DNA of 64,000 bases, taken from Eulemur rufifrons. Taxonomy: Eukaryota; Chordata; Mammalia; Primates; Lemuridae. How positions within the stretch are numbered: the first letter of the stretch is position 1; each line of letters begins with the position of its first letter. A program made the position numbers and the translations under genes. Under the pieces are notes generated by a model, which worked only from the letters and a program-made list of their open reading frames with translations, searched no databases and had not been told where the DNA came from. The stretch lies in assembly GCF_041146395.1 (NCBI RefSeq), contig NC_091012.1, forward strand, positions 16,234,193 through 16,298,192. Reading direction: 5' to 3'. Shown in pieces: positions 1-13,744 of this stretch.

Positions 1-1435
1 CCATCCTCTCTCCCTTCCTTCTTTCCTTTCTTCCTGTTTTCAAAAGCAGGATTAGTATTTTCTCAGAGAATGATTTCAAGCTGGTTTTGAATAACTGATT
101 GTAATCAGCATCAGATTCTCCCTTCAATCCACCATAATTCCTCACAGTGTCAGACTCATCCTCTGGGGGTTGTTTGGAAGAGCGCAGATCTGTGAGAGAG
201 TAGAGGAAGTTTGTCACACAGGAACGGGGGTGAGAGTGGGCAGTTGCCATTCCATGCAGGTCTGAGGCCCTGGCTATGCACTTTCCAGCTGAGTGTCTTA
301 ATTTCTTAATCTTCTCCTTTCCTTGTCTCCTCAGTGCTGCTGAGTATCTTTATATTCAAAATGGGCAGCATGTGTTTAAATCATGCTGTCTGGTGCTTGG
401 ACCAATGACATATTTTTTTCTCCTTAATGGTCTATCTTGTATTTGCAGCCCTTGTTTCTGATTATTTCGAGAGTTACTCATGTCCAGCTGTTGGAATGAA
501 GGAGAGAAGAGGACTCTGGAACAAGCAGTGTGAGTAGAGAGAGTGGAGAATCTCATCCATTTATGCCGGAATCATATAGCTAGTTCCAGGGAGGTAAATG
601 AGGCCTTAGGTAGGGGTGGGTGCTCTGCAGGATGTTATTGCCCCTTAAGTAGCCTTTTCAGCAGCTTGTGGGGGGTGTTGCTCTTCGGAGAGCAAGGTTG
701 GGCTGGATGTCTAGTTCTGACTTTCCTGCTGTCTCTCTGCTTGACTGAGATCCTCATTTTCCTTTCACAGCACACTCCAGAACACTGACAAGTCAGATTC
801 CTGTATTTGAAACAAAATCATAGCAGAGACTAACAATTCCAGGAACTCTATCTTCTAGACAAAGGGATTGCTTCTGCTTTCTTTCTTTCCCCAATGCTTC
901 TATATAGCTGATCTCTTTCTGCAGTGTTGATAGATGGCCTAGCAATCTGGTCTACTCTTCTCTCCTTTCCTCTCTTCCCACTTGTTTCTTTCCACTATTT
1001 TGCCTGAAGGCTGATCAGAGTGAAGACTATGGCTGCAGTGGGTCCATGATGGGTGGGAGTAGAATTCTTCAGAGATCCTATCTCGCTCCACCTTTACTAG
1101 TTTTCTTGGGCACTAATCAGAGTCCAGCACACAGTGGGCACTGGGAGCAACTGTCTTTAGTCTCCTCTCTGGTGCAAAGAACCTATAAAGATTCTAGTGT
1201 TCTACCTTCTGGGGACTATGGTCTCAGGCTGGCTGGCCAGCTCATGGCCTCTTCAATGGGTGATGCACTTGGTACTTGGAAGAACCTCTGGCAGTGGGGG
1301 TACTGATTTGGGAAGGCATGAGGCGCACTTTCTCCCTGGCACCCTGTGGGCATTTTCATATCCAGCAGCCTGGGAGGGAGCAAGGGAAAACCCTAAAGAA
1401 ACTGTAGTTCAGAAAGATTACAGGTTGTAAGGTCA
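1..1435. other. Unique intergenic sequence, no gene recognised
   Basis: I see no conserved protein motif, splice-flanked coding exon or clear repeat here. Short open frames on both strands look random. The first 40 bases are pyrimidine-rich (C/T runs). Confidence 0.5.
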
Positions 1436-1439
1436 GCAC

Positions 1440-4400
1440 AGAAAAATTAATTTTACTTATATATGGTTATAACAAAAAATTAAAAATAAACACTAACAGA
1501 ATTTGTCACCACTAGATTTGGCCTATAAGAAATGCTTAAAATTACTCTATATGTTGAACAAAACAATCGACACCCAACATCATGGAAACAACCAAAAGTA
1601 AAAACTCACAGCTCTTGCAAAACAGTAATACAAGGGAGAAAACAAAGCAAATAGGTATCAATCAACATGATGACTCATGTAATATCTAACATATCAATAT
1701 TAATATTGAATGTAAATGGTCTAAATGCCCCACTTAAAAGACACAGATTGGTGGAATAGATTAAAAAAAAAACACAACCCAAATATACTCTGTCTTCAAG
1801 AAGCTCGTTTAACTTGTAAAGATTTTCATAGACTGGAAGTAATGGGGTGGAAAATAATATTCCACACAAACGGATACCAATAACAAGCAGGAGTAGCTAT
1901 TCTTATACGAGTTGAAACAGACTTAAATCAGCAACAGTAAAAAAAGACAAAAATGGTCATTATACAATGATAAAGGGATGAATTCAACAAGAAGTTGTAA
2001 CAATTATAAATATATATGCACCTAAAGCAGCAGCTCCCAGAGTCATAAAACAAATACCACTAGACTTAAGGAAAGAAACAAACAGCAGGATCATAGCATC
2101 CAGGGACTTCTACACTCCACTGACAGAACTTAGCAGATCATTGGATCTAAGATATTTACAAAACATTCTACCCCCAAATGACAGACTATACATTCCACTT
2201 ATCAGCTACATGGAACATTATACAAGATAGATCATATGTTAGAGCACACAACAAGTCTCAGGAAATTTAAAAAAAAATTAAGTTCATACCATATATCTTC
2301 TCAGGCCACAGTGGAATGAAAGAAGAAATCAACTCCAAGAGGAACTCTCAAAACTACACAAATATATGGAGATTTAGAAACCTGCTGCTGAAGGATCTTT
2401 GGGTCAATGACAAAATCAAGATGGAAATCAGAAGCTTTTTTGAATTGAATGACAAAAATGACACAAGCTTCCAAAATTGCTGGGGCACAGGAAAAGCAGT
2501 TCTGAGAGGAAAGTTCACAGCACTAAAAGCCAACATGAAAAAGACATAAAGATCACACATTAACAACCTAATGTCACACCTCAAGGAAACAGAAAAAGGA
2601 GAAGAAACCAAATCCAAAGCTAGCAGAAGAAATGAAATAAAGATCAAAGCAGAATTAAACAAAATTGAAACAAAGAAACTGCCAGAGAATGAATGAAATG
2701 AAATCTTGGCTCTTTGAAAAGAGAAACAAAAGAAATAGGCCACTAGATAGCCTAAGGAAGAATAGAAGAGAAAGAGTTCAAATAAGCTCCATCAGAAATA
2801 AAAAGAATACATTACAATTCGTATCACAGAAATGAAAAATGCCATCCAAGACTACTAGGAAAACCTCTACACACACAAACTAGAAAATCTAGAGAAAACA
2901 GATACAGTTTTGGAAAAGCACACAACTTCCCAGGCTTGAATCAGGAAGAAATAGAAATCCTTACCTGACCAATAGCAAGCAGCGAGATTGAAAGAGTAAT
3001 AAAAAAAATATCCCAATACCAAAAGGCCCGGGACCACACAGATTCACAGCTGAATTCTACCAGACCTACAAGGAAGAACTGGCACCTATTGTACTGAAAC
3101 TATTCCACAACATTGAGAAGGAGGGAATCCTTCCTAACTCATTCTATGAAGCCAGCATCACCCTGATAACAAAGCCAGGAAAAGAAGCAACAAGAATAAA
3201 AGAAAACTACAGACCAATATCTCACATGAATAAAGATGCAAAAATCCTCAACAAAACACCAGCAAAGCAAATCCAATGGCACATCGAAAAGATAGATGAA
3301 AACATAGGGGGAAAACTCCTTGACATTGGTTTTGGCAATGGCTTTATGCCTATGACTCCAAAAAGCACAGACAACAAAAACAAAAACAAACAAGAGGAGC
3401 TATATCAAACTAAACATTCTGCACAGCAAGGGAAAAATCAATGACATGAAAAGGCAACATACAGAATGGGAGAAAATACTTGCAAACCATGTATCTGATA
3501 GGAGGCTTATATTCAAAACCTATAAGAAACTCATACAACTCAATGGCAAAGAAAAAAAAGAAACAACTTAAAAATAGGCAAAGGATCTGAATACACGTTT
3601 CTCTGAAGAAGACATACAAGTGACCAACAGGTATATAACAAAGTGCTCAGCATCACTAATCATTAGGGAAATGAAAATCAAAACCACAGTGAGATACCGC
3701 CTCACACTTGTTGGGCTGGCTACTGTCCAAAGTGAAATGATAACAAGCGTTGGTGAGTATATGGAGAACAGGAAACTCTTGTACACTGCTGCCGGGAATG
3801 CGAATTGGCACAGCCGTCATGGAAAATAGCATGAAAATCCCTCAAAAAAATAACAGGAGAACTATCCTGTGATCCAGCAATCTCAGTTCTGGTTATATAT
3901 CCAAAGGAATTGAAATCAGGATCTCAGAGAGATATTTGCACTCCCATGTTCATTGCAGTGTTATTGACAATAGTCAACAAATGGAGGCAACCTAAATTTC
4001 ATCAATAAATGAATGGATAAAGAAAATGTGAGTGTTATCCAGACATAAAAAACAAGAAAATCCTGCCATTTGCTACAACATGGATGAACCTGGAGGGCAC
4101 TATGCTAAGAGAAAAATAAGCCATGCACAGAAAGACAAATACCGCATGATCTCACTTACATGTGGAATCTAAAGAAGTCAAACTCATAGAAACAGAGAGT
4201 AGAAAGGTGGTTGCCCAGGGCTGGGGTTGGGAGAAATGGGGGAATTTTGGTCAATGGCTACAAACTTTCAGTTAGATGAATACGTTCTGGAGATCTAATG
4301 TACAACACCATAAATATAGTTAATGGTAATGAACTGTATACTTGAAATTTTCTAACAGAGCAGATCTTAAATGTTCTTGCTACACATACAAAATAGTAAC

Positions 4401-4510
4401 TATATGAGTCGATGTTAATTGTGCTAAACACTTCACAATGTATATGTATATCAAAACATCAGATTGTATACCTTAAATATATACAATTTTTATTTGTCAA
4501 GAAAAAAATA
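1440..4510 (+). mobile_element. Old L1 LINE, ORF2 and 3' end, internally deleted
   Basis: The sequence follows L1 ORF2 from the endonuclease region (a GTAAATGGTCTAAATGCCCC stretch near 1712) through part of the reverse transcriptase to the 3' end. Near 3290 it jumps from reverse-transcriptase sequence straight to a segment normally close to the ORF2 C-terminus, so much of the RT and C-terminal part is missing. Many stops and frameshifts; not functional. The 3' part includes the GGTTGCCCAGGGCTGGGG-type tail near 4208, typical of older L1MA/L1PB-like ends. Confidence 0.85.
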
Positions 4511-4539
4511 ATTTTCAAAAGTAGAATAAAATTGGAAGA

Positions 4540-5675
4540 TGTATGTTAGCTGATTTTTTAAAAATCTTTTTTCCCCATTTATGATTTATTTGAATCTATG
4601 CATGGGATACAAGTGCAATTACACTATCTAACTTTAAGACAATGCTACGATAATCAAGACACTATGATATTGGCTCAAGGATAGACACATAGCTGAATGA
4701 AATTGATCATAGAATACAGAAATAGCCCTACACGAGTATGGCCTGTAGTTTTACAAAGATCTAAGACAATTAAATTGAAAACAGTTGGTCTTTTCAAGAA
4801 ATAGTATTGGAACAGTTAGACATCCATGTGTAAAAAATTATCATATACCTAAATGTTAAATAAAAAACAATTACACTTTTAAAGAAAGCATGGGAGAAAA
4901 TCTCATGACCTGCCATAGGCAAAGAGATCTTGAACGCGACACCAAAAGCATGATTCCTAAAGGACAAAAATTAAATTAGACTTCCTGAGAATTAACAACT
5001 TTTGATCTGAGAAAGACAGAATAAAAGTCAAAAAGGTAAGCTAACAACGGGAACAAAATATTCGCAGATCATATATCCAACGAAGAATTTCTATATGGAA
5101 TACATAAAGGGCTTTCAAAACTTGAAAATTAGAAAACAAATGACCCAGTTTTAGGAATTGACAAAGTACCTCCATAAGCACTTTACCAAAGCGGGCATAT
5201 AATGGCAAATAAGCACATGAAAGTGGTTTACATCCATTGGCCATTAAATAAATGGAAATTGAAATAAAAATGAGATAACATGGCACAGATTTAGAGAGGA
5301 TTATAATAAAAGTACTGACAGTATTAACCAGGACAAAGAACAACTTGAAATCTCATGCATTAGTGTGAGAGAGTAAAATGTTACAGCCACTGTGGAAAAT
5401 GATTGGGTAATGTCTTATAAACACACACTTACCATATGGCTGAGCAATGCCACTCCTGGGAGCAACAAATCTGCAGGATCACACAAAAACCTACACCTAA
5501 CTATTTATGGCAGCCCTATTCATATTTGCCCAAATCTGCAAACAACCCATGCAGCCACACAGTGGTACACTACTCTGCAATAAAAAGGGAGGTATTGATA
5601 TGCACAACAACTTGGATCTAACTGAAAGGCATTTTGATGACAAATGTATTCATAACAAAATGAGGAACTACTCGT
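4540..5675 (+). mobile_element. Older L1 fragment, ORF2 3' part
   Basis: A second, more diverged sense L1 piece lies directly after the previous element. It resembles the C-terminal ORF2 region (for example ACTTTAAGACAATGCTACG near 4632 and the AAATGGAAATTGAAATAAAA stretch near 5250). It ends near the TATGCACAACAACTTGGATC segment at about 5600. Heavily degenerate. Confidence 0.65.
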
Positions 5676-5679
5676 GAAA

Positions 5680-6768
5680 ATTACGGTTCTTGTTTATGTA
5701 ACCGGTCACATAGTGGTAGCTGGTATTTCTAACCACCTTCTACTACCCATTCTGTACTCCCTTTGCTTTCTGCACCTCAGCTGGCTGTGGTCCTGTAGCT
5801 GGTGGAGTGACCCAAAGTCCATTCTTGTAAGGTCAGCCATTCATAGTCCTACCAGGATTGGGTGGTTGTAATTTCTCACTGACCTTAATCACAGGACATG
5901 GAAATGCTATGGGACACCCTGAGGGATCTCCTGTATTCAAGACATGCTCTTCCTTGCCTCTATGGTGGAGCAGCAGTCTAGTATCCCCTTGCTAGTCCAG
6001 ATCAGTCACCCCAGCCAACACAGCAACTCTTAGTCTGTTGAGTCAGAGGCATGAAGAGCCCAAAGTGACTGGTGGCAGTCTTCACTTCCAGTTGAGTGGA
6101 ATCTCTGTTGTGTCTCCTGTAGGAAGCATTCCTCCACCTGGAACTAAGACTTATAGGCCGGCAGAGCCTAAGGTTGTTGTGAGAACAGGAAACAAAACTT
6201 TTGCTGGTAGTTCACTAGGGGTAAGGTGAGTGGTGCCATGCCACTTCCACCCCTTAATTCCTGGACCTTTGAAACCTGGCTATGACAGGACCCACACCAT
6301 ATATTGGATGCTGATTCAGAGCATATACCGCCTTCTGGAGAACCGCAGCCCTGCAAAGTATTGTCACCTACCTGGTGCTGTTAACTGTGACTTCAAAAGG
6401 CCATTACCCTGTTATTTTTCACAAATACATATGTTTGTGTATCTATACATATACATATATATAGCAAATACCTTTATTTCCTTTCCTCCTGTACTCCCTT
6501 ATCATGTAACATACATGTGTTGACCTGCTATCAGTATTTCAGTATTGTTGATTTTATGTAATATTATTTAAGTTATGGGATATCAGCACAAGAAAAACCT
6601 CATTGAAGGAACTCATCTCTTCTGGGGAAACGATTAGTATATGTCCATTTGTGTTCAGGACAGCTGTATTAAGTTAGACAGAATCACAACCTTGCTCTTG
6701 TCTTTATTTGGACGTTAGGTATGGTCTAAGCAGCTGTGTATAGGTGCTAAGTGGAGACGGGTTTGACT
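5680..6768. other. Unique sequence, nothing recognised
   Basis: No supported gene. There is a short AT-rich (TATACATA)-like stretch near 6445-6465. Confidence 0.4.
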
Positions 6769-6770
6769 GG

Positions 6771-7090
6771 TGATGGTTAATTTTATGTGCCGACTTGGCT
6801 GGGCTCAGATAGCTGGTCAAACATTGTATCTGAATGTGTCTGTGAGGTGTTTTTGAAAGAGGTTGGCATTTCAGTCAGTAGACTGAGTAAAGAAGATCTC
6901 CCTTACCAATGTGCCAGCCACTGAGAGTGTCCCCAGAATAAAAAAAGTGGAAGGAGGGTGAATTTTCTCAATTTCTGAGCTAGGATATCCATCTTCACCT
7001 GTTCCCAGACCACTCATCTCTGGGTTGTCAGACCTGCAGACTCCAGGACTCTTCTCCCTGCTATTCTCGCTTCTATTTCTGTGGAGAATG
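6771..7090 (+). mobile_element. Solitary LTR fragment (TGATGGTTAATTTTATGTG family)
   Basis: It begins TGATGGTTAATTTTATGTG, followed by ACTTGGCTGGGC and TGTGTCTGTGAGG. The same 5' end is shared with the fuller element at 24555. The 3' half is missing or diverged. It has the TG start of a retroviral-type LTR. I am unsure of the subfamily name. No internal retroviral genes are present. Confidence 0.6.
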
Positions 7091-7129
7091 CAGACTATTA
7101 CAAGCATGTAGGCCACTATCTACACAGCA

Positions 7130-9540
7130 CTATGCTTAACTTAAACCCATGTCCTGAAGTTCCCCCTGTTGATGTAGCCAAACATCAAGTCCAGCCCTGA
7201 CTCCCATCCACATAGACAGACCCATTTTCCCAGTGGGCACCTCCACCCGGATGGGCCAGAGCAACTCCCCATCTGCACAGTCCGCACTGACCTCATCCTC
7301 CACACTCTTCTTCATCCCATTACGACCAACTCTTCCTCCCTCCCCCTTACCTTCAGCTAACAGGAGCGGCTTCCACTTAGTCTGCAGCCCCCAAAGTGAG
7401 ATCATTAAAGATTCTCGACATCATTTCACAGACCCCGACTTCCTAAAACTCTCACGTGTGTCTCCACCTCACCACCCTCCCCGCAGAAGATTGAAGTAAC
7501 TGGTCCCTTCTTTTGTTTTGTTTACTTGGTGTTTTTCCTCAATAGATGTTCAATAAGGGTTTGCTGGATGAATGAATGAAGGAGGGAATGGATGGATCAA
7601 AATACCAGAGGGTCCCATTGGCCGATTCAAAGTGTGGAGGCTGCTCTCTGCCTGGGCCTTCTGCCTTCACAGAAGGCACGTGCCACAACTGTTCATCTGA
7701 CATCAGAATTCTCCTGGACTGTCCCTGAGAGTGTCATCGGACGTCTCATCCCCCGCCCAATCACTGTTGTGTAGGTGTGGATGCTGCAAACATGATGGGG
7801 CTTGATGCTTCCTGTACTGGGCCCCACACTTCCCCGTCAGTTTGACAAGGAAGGGTGCCAGCTCCTTTGTCACGGCACGTCCACACCCAGCCCCTGATCA
7901 GCAGAGTCTGGGGTGATTAACTCCAGGGCTTCCTTCCCCCAGATTCCCCTCGAAGCAGCCACACTGCTGCCTTCCCCTGCCCAGTTAACTTCCAGGCCGG
8001 TCTCACCTGTCAGTATCGATTGCCAACCCACCCAACCATGCAGTGGTGTTTGAGGGGGCCAAGGGTACACAGGGGATGAAACCCCGGCCGCCACAGGGGT
8101 TGAGACAGCTCTCAGCCTGGGACCCTGTCCAGGGTGCACCAGACCACTAGATGGGTCAAGGGACTTGAGGGGACTCACGCAGAATGATGCAGGGCACCAG
8201 CTACGCTCTTCCAGACCGAGCTGGGAGCTCCTAAGGGGGCTGGGGTGCCTTCATCCACCGAGCAGGCATGGCCACTCACATCACACTGCAGCTTCCACCT
8301 GGGGACAAACGATGGGCCCCAGATTTCCCAAGCCCATTCAAGGGCCTTGTCCTGTCCTCCATCCTCCCTGACCCTTCCCTCCCTCTGGTCCTTCCCCCAG
8401 TGGGCTGAGATCTGGAGGTAGAGCTCTGAGTGCCAGCCTGCCTGGGGCTCTGTGGCCGTGGCTTTGCAAGTGTTCTCTCTCCTGGACTCTGGCCACCGCT
8501 GTCTTCTGGATCCCCCCAACACTCCTCACTTGCCGAGGAGGCCTGTCCACTCTCCTTCCCTGGCTCCTGGTCACTCTGACCAAATCTTTCCTTCACTAAA
8601 GGAAATGGTACATTGTATTTCTGATGTTTAAATCAATCCTAGAGGTATAGTGTTACCCAGGACATCACTGCCTGAATCCAGCTTCATCTAGGGAAGGAAT
8701 TAACCTAATCTGAGACAGTGGAGATGCAAATTAAAATAACAGTGAAACAAGATTTCTTCACCAAATTTTATTCATAATTTCACCAAAATTTAAAAGACTG
8801 ATAAAATAAGATATTTGTTAGCATGTAGGATCTTCACATACATTTCTGAGAAAATGAATTGGTACAGTGTTTTTGGAATAAAATTTTGACGATATTTGTA
8901 AAAAGTAAACTATGCATGCCATTTCCTCTTTCAGCCAATGTCCGTGCTAATGTATCTTTCTTATAAGAAAATATGCATATTTGCCCAAAAATTTGAGGTT
9001 CAGAGATATTATTTCAGTTCTACAAATCATAGCAACAAATGGAAAACAGCTTACATGTTCATCAGGAGAAGAAAGGTTTAGTTAACTGTGACACACAGCT
9101 ACTTTACAGTTCTAGGGAGCAGTTACAAAAGTGAGGATGGGAAGATCCTGCACCCATCTTATTAAGTGGCAAAGGCATGTGATAGATCAATATGTACATG
9201 ATACCTGTGGGTATTTAACAGCACTGTATGTTTTCATAGTGCACCTACGTCTAAAAAACCCTATAATAAGGCTTAAAATAATACATACCATATTACTATG
9301 AACAATAGTGGTGACCTCTGAGGAGGGGACTGAACTGTGGGTGAACTTTGTAAAGAGAGGAATTGTGATTTATCTATATTTTTAGAAGTTTATGTAACGA
9401 GAATATACGCACTATTCCTTTGCAATTGAAATATCCAAATAAGCTTGACACCAAAAATAGTAGCTGTGTATTATTTGAAGTAACCGCAAGGTCATGCAAG
9501 AAACTCTGAAATTTGAATGGCTTAACACAAGAAAAACTTA
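7130..9540. other. Unique sequence, no gene recognised
   Basis: A moderately GC-rich stretch at 7600-8590 contains overlapping open frames on both strands of up to about 115 codons, none with a recognisable domain, and frame openness there is expected from GC content. A degenerate GAATGAATGAAGG run lies near 7568. From 8590 to 9540 the sequence is AT-rich and featureless. Confidence 0.4.
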
Positions 9541-10455
9541 TTTTTCATGCATATAAATTCTGAAGCGTTTCCTTAGGTGCTCTCAAGTGACTCAAGGGCC
9601 CAGGCTGCTTCCTCTTTGTGACTCCCCCATCTTACATGGAGTTGCCTTGCTTGCCATTGAATGGAGGAAGAACGTGAGGAAATGGCGCCCTGGCTCTCCA
9701 GTGCCTGGATAGGACAAACAAGGTCTCTGCTTGTGATGCAGTGAAAAAGGATAGTAACATGACACTTCCTCATTACAAGTGGACTGCACTGCTCCCATGT
9801 GCCATCCTTCTCCAAGAAGGAGAGGATGACAAGATGTGTAAGAGCATTTAAAATCCTTGCCACAAACTGTTACATAGTAGGGACACAACAAAAAGCAATG
9901 GCTATAATGTGTTATGACAACACCCTCCACTGCTGGGAGGAGTTTCTGAGAAGGCCAGATTTTGCCCAAGCTCTCCAACTTTTTAAAGTACTTACTACAT
10001 GACAGGTGCTTTCAATTGCAGGATCACATGTAGTTTTCCAAGGATCCTGTAAATCTCAACATGAAAGCTTTGCCTTCTTCACTCAATGGCACTTTTCTGC
10101 ACTATCCTTTGCAGCACCATCTGTCATCCCAGTAGGCTGAGGACTTTTTCTTTCCATTTGTCATAGGGACACAATCTTAACCTGTGAGTCTCTGCTACCC
10201 TCTGCATGACTGAAGATCTCCACAGGATGTCCTTAGACACATTGAAAGCAAGGACGTTCCTGTGGGGCAGATACATAGAGCAGAAGCAGTGGAAAGATGA
10301 CAGTTATTCCTTCATTTTTAATCTGAGCTGGCATTTCTACTAAGGAAACAGTTTTTAATTCCTAGGAGGATAGCAGAGTTTTAGGAATTCAGCTTCAGGA
10401 GATATTTGCTTCACGGTGATTTCCATAGCATTTCCTCATTTACCAATGTAAAGGA
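9540..10455. other. Possible diverged interspersed repeat plus unique sequence
   Basis: The part around 9580-9800 (CCCAGGCTGCTTCCTCTTTGTG followed by CCATCTTACATGG) resembles old antisense LTR or transposon remnants that I recall, but I cannot name the family. No gene is supported. Confidence 0.3.
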
Positions 10456-10457
10456 GA

Positions 10458-10842
10458 TGCTATGAACTGAACTGTGTCCCCTTGCCCCAAATTTATATGT
10501 TGAAGCCCTAAGCCCCAATGTGATGTATGTGTAGATGGGGACTTTCAGAAGTAATTAGGGTCAAATGAGGTCATGAGGATGGGGCCCTGATGATGGGATT
10601 AGTGCCCTCATAAGTAGAAACATCAGAGAGCTTTCTTGCTCTCTCTGTCTCTCTCTGCCATGTGTACACACAGAGAGGCAGCTGTCCACAAGCCAGAAAG
10701 AGAGCCCTCACCAGGGATCAAATCTGCCAGTACCTCGGTCTCAGACTTCCCAGCCTCCAAAACTGTGAGGAATAAATATATGCTGTTTAAGCCTCACAGT
10801 CTGTGGTATTTTGTTCTGTCAGTCTAAGCTGACTAATATGAG
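10458..10842 (+). mobile_element. MaLR-type LTR (MLT1/MST-like), sense
   Basis: It reads TATGAACTGAACTGTGTCCC, then ATATGTTGAAGCCC, GATTAGTGCCCTCATAA, CAGCCTCCAAAACTGTGAGG, AATAAATAT and a GACTAATATG end. These are the landmarks of an ERVL-MaLR long terminal repeat including its polyadenylation signal. Solo LTR, no internal region. Confidence 0.8.
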
Positions 10843-10844
10843 AG

Positions 10845-11455
10845 GCTTTGGTTTTTGACCAACCTGGAAAGCTCTTTAATCTATGTATGTGCTCAGTGGC
10901 CAGTTTCAAATAAGGCACCCCATTAAAATCCTATTGTAAATATCATGGGGCGGCTTAAAAACTTTCCCTCTAACTTCAGGGTTATATCTCAGGAACTGGT
11001 AAATTATGGGACAAATCAGACTCCACTCAGCAGCTTATTTGGAAAACATTTTGGAAAGGTGTTGAAGACATCCAACAGGATGACCAGGTGTCTAAAAGTC
11101 ACTACTCAAAGTGAAAGGGAACTTTGCTATCAGAGGGGCTCCAGGGTGAGGGAAGGGGACAATTAAGGGCCTTGTGCAGAGAGTAGAAATATTCTATGTC
11201 GGGGGAGGAGAAGTGACTCTGGGCAATGCCACTGGCAGCAGGGCACAGCCTTTAGAGGATGCAGCCACAGAGAGCTGGGCAGCAGGCCGGATTCCAGAGT
11301 TGGACAGGCCGACCCCCTGGGCAAGATTCAGGAAAGGGCATGGTAATGCAGTAAAGTACTGGTACTGCACAAAAATGCTGGCATCTGGGCAGGTTTGGCT
11401 CTCAAGGAAACACATACAATCCCTAAATTGTATTTGATTCACATTGCCATCCTCC
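10845..11455. other. Unique sequence, nothing recognised
   Basis: No supported gene or repeat between the sense and antisense MaLR LTRs. Confidence 0.4.
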
Positions 11456-11461
11456 TTCTTG

Positions 11462-11843
11462 CCTTAGTCATTGCAGGCTGCCATAAGGAAATACTATAGA
11501 CCGGGAGGTCAAACAACAGACATTTATATTCTCATAGTCCTAGAGTCTGGAAAGTCTGAGACCAGGGTGCCAGGGTAGTGGGTGTCTGGTGAGGACTTTC
11601 TTTCTGGCTTACAGATGGCCACCTTCTCTGTGTGTCCTCACATGGCAGGGAGAAATAGAAAGAGAAAGCTTCTTCTCTGGGGTCTCTTCTTGTAAGGGCA
11701 CTAATCCCATGATGAGGGCTCCACCCTCATGGCCTCAACAAAACCGAATTACCTCCCAAAGTCCCCATCACCAAGGACCATCACATTGGGGCTTACAGCT
11801 TCCATGTATGAATTTTGGGGGACACATTTCATTCCATAACACA
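11462..11843 (-). mobile_element. MaLR-type LTR, antisense
   Basis: The reverse complement begins TGTTATGGAATGAAATGTG and runs through the MLT1/MST-like landmarks (GGGCCCTCATCATGGGATTA-type segment, then TCACATGGCAGG on the plus strand). The same class as the element at 10458, in the opposite orientation. Confidence 0.75.
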
Positions 11844-11998
11844 TTTTTGTGCCTGCTTTTAGTACCTGGACCACAGTCCTTGTTTTGTTTGCCTGAGAAA
11901 CATTATGGAATCATGAGAAGAGAAATGAAGCAAGACCAACGTCTGCTTCAGGTTGGGAAGAGTGGAAACGGTGTGGGCTCTAGATGAATTCAGACCAT

Positions 11999-12390
11999 AT
12001 GTATTAGTTTTCTCGGGCTGCCATGAGAAGGTGCCATGGACTGGGGGGTTTAAACAACAGAAATTTGTAGTGTCATAGTCCTGGAGGCTGGAAGTCCACA
12101 ATCAAAGTGATGGCATGGTTGGTTTTTTCTGAAGCCTCTTTCCTTGGTTTTGGAGATGGCTGTCTTCTCCCTGCGTCTCCAAAGGGTCTTCCCTCTGTGT
12201 GTATCTCTGTTCTAATCTCCTCTTCTCATAAGGACACCAGTCATTAAATTAGAGGCCACCCTAAGTACCTCATTTTACCTCAATGACCTCATTAAAGATT
12301 GTATCACCAAATACAGTCACAGTCTGAGGTACTGCAGGTTAGGGCTTCAGCATATGGATTTTAGGGCAGACAACATTCTGTCCATAATGG
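11999..12390 (-). mobile_element. MaLR-type LTR, antisense, second copy
   Basis: The plus strand starts GTATTAGTTTTCTCGGGCTG and contains CATAGTCCTGGAGGCTGG and ATAAGGACACCAGTC; the end is TCTGTCCATAATGG. These are the reversed landmarks of an MLT1/MST-like LTR. It follows another antisense copy after about 155 bases. Confidence 0.75.
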
Positions 12391-12402
12391 CAGGGGATCT
12401 AG

Positions 12403-12590
12403 TCCTGACCCTGTTTCTTACTAGCCATGTGTTTATGGGAATCTACCAAGCCCTGTGAGCCTTAGGTTCTTCATCTGCGAAATAGGTTTGATAGGATCTG
12501 TCTGGTAGGACTGTTGGAATGTGTGCAATGTAAGTAAAGCACCTGACACAGTGTCTGCCATATGTTATATTTTTCCTGATTGACAGTTAT
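12403..12590 (+). mobile_element. MIR SINE
   Basis: It has the MIR core order: CTTACTAGCCATGTG, TTCTTCATCTGCGAAATAGG, then GTAAAGCACCTGACACAGTG. Old mammalian SINE, sense orientation. Confidence 0.7.
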
Positions 12591-12599
12591 TTGCATTAT

Positions 12600-13740
12600 T
12601 AGTATATTTGGACCTCAGATCCTACTACACTTACTTCTGGGAATTTTGTTTTTGCTAGTGTCGCTATTATCTAGGAAACCTCTGTGTATGCAGCTCAATA
12701 GGATAGGCAATTCCTATTCAGCAAAAAATGTTGCTTCATGGAAAAAAACTCAGTAAAAATTCCCTCCTAGATGATTTACTATTTAATTTGGGTGTGGGGG
12801 AGTCTTCCACAGCTGGATACAGCTCAAAGTTCCTGGCATCTGAGGCAAGGACCAACTCCTTCCCTCCCTCCCAGCTGCTTTTCCAGCCAAACCGCTTTTT
12901 TTTTTTTATCCATTTCATCACCACCCAAAATCTAAGCCCTTACAATAGGCCAAATTACACTTGAGATAACCTAACTAAAATGCCATTTTAATAGGATTGG
13001 CTCTGGCTCTCCCAGCCAGGCAGATGTGTACTTGGCCATTGCCTTGGGGCCTCACTTCATGGGAGATTCGCCCTATATCTCAGGAAATCCCTGCAAAGGA
13101 CAATTGTTGATCACCTGGCTCTTGATCTGTGCTCAGCCGCAGTGGGACAAGAGCACAGGATATCTTCCACACCCACCCCATCTGGAGATCCCTCTCTGCT
13201 TTTCTCAGCATCCAGAAGGAACTGCTCAGGGCAGTTCTCCCTTCCAGGCTTTGCTCTCAGCGGTAAGTCACGAGTCACATGGTCTGACAGTCTGGCCCTG
13301 CCACCACCCAGCTTCATTACAACCAACTCCCACAGAAGGAACTGAAGTTTCCCCAAGCCCCAAACCACCCTGGCTCAGGGCACTCACACCCCACTGCTCT
13401 CAGCAGAAGTGCCACCCTTCAACCCTTCCGTCACTTGTTCTTTAGGACTTAGAGGACATCTCACCACCTTAATTATATGACTGCAGCTCCTAGACTCTCT
13501 AATTCTATGGGCAGCGTTGGGTCTATCTTACCCTAGTGTCACCGTTAACCCACAGTCTTTCAAAGAGCAGATGGTCAATGAATATTTGGGGAACAAATGT
13601 GCCAGTGATCAGTGGCTCTTATTTATTGAGATTAATTTCCCCTACGTTCAAAAATGAGCCAGGCAAAGTCACATACACACGTATATTTTAATTTTATAGC
13701 AAGACATGTGAAAAGGATTAGATTGTAATATTGAAGCGTC
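12600..13740. other. Unique sequence 3' of the MAGEA pseudogene
   Basis: No gene recognised. The open frames at 13026-13445 are in a proline- and serine-rich, low-information composition and have no family signature. Confidence 0.4.
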
Positions 13741-13744
13741 TTTA

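Noticed and set aside
8175..8596. Overlapping minus-strand frames of 81-115 codons
   Set aside because: Several frames are open at once, which points to composition and not selection; no recognisable family.
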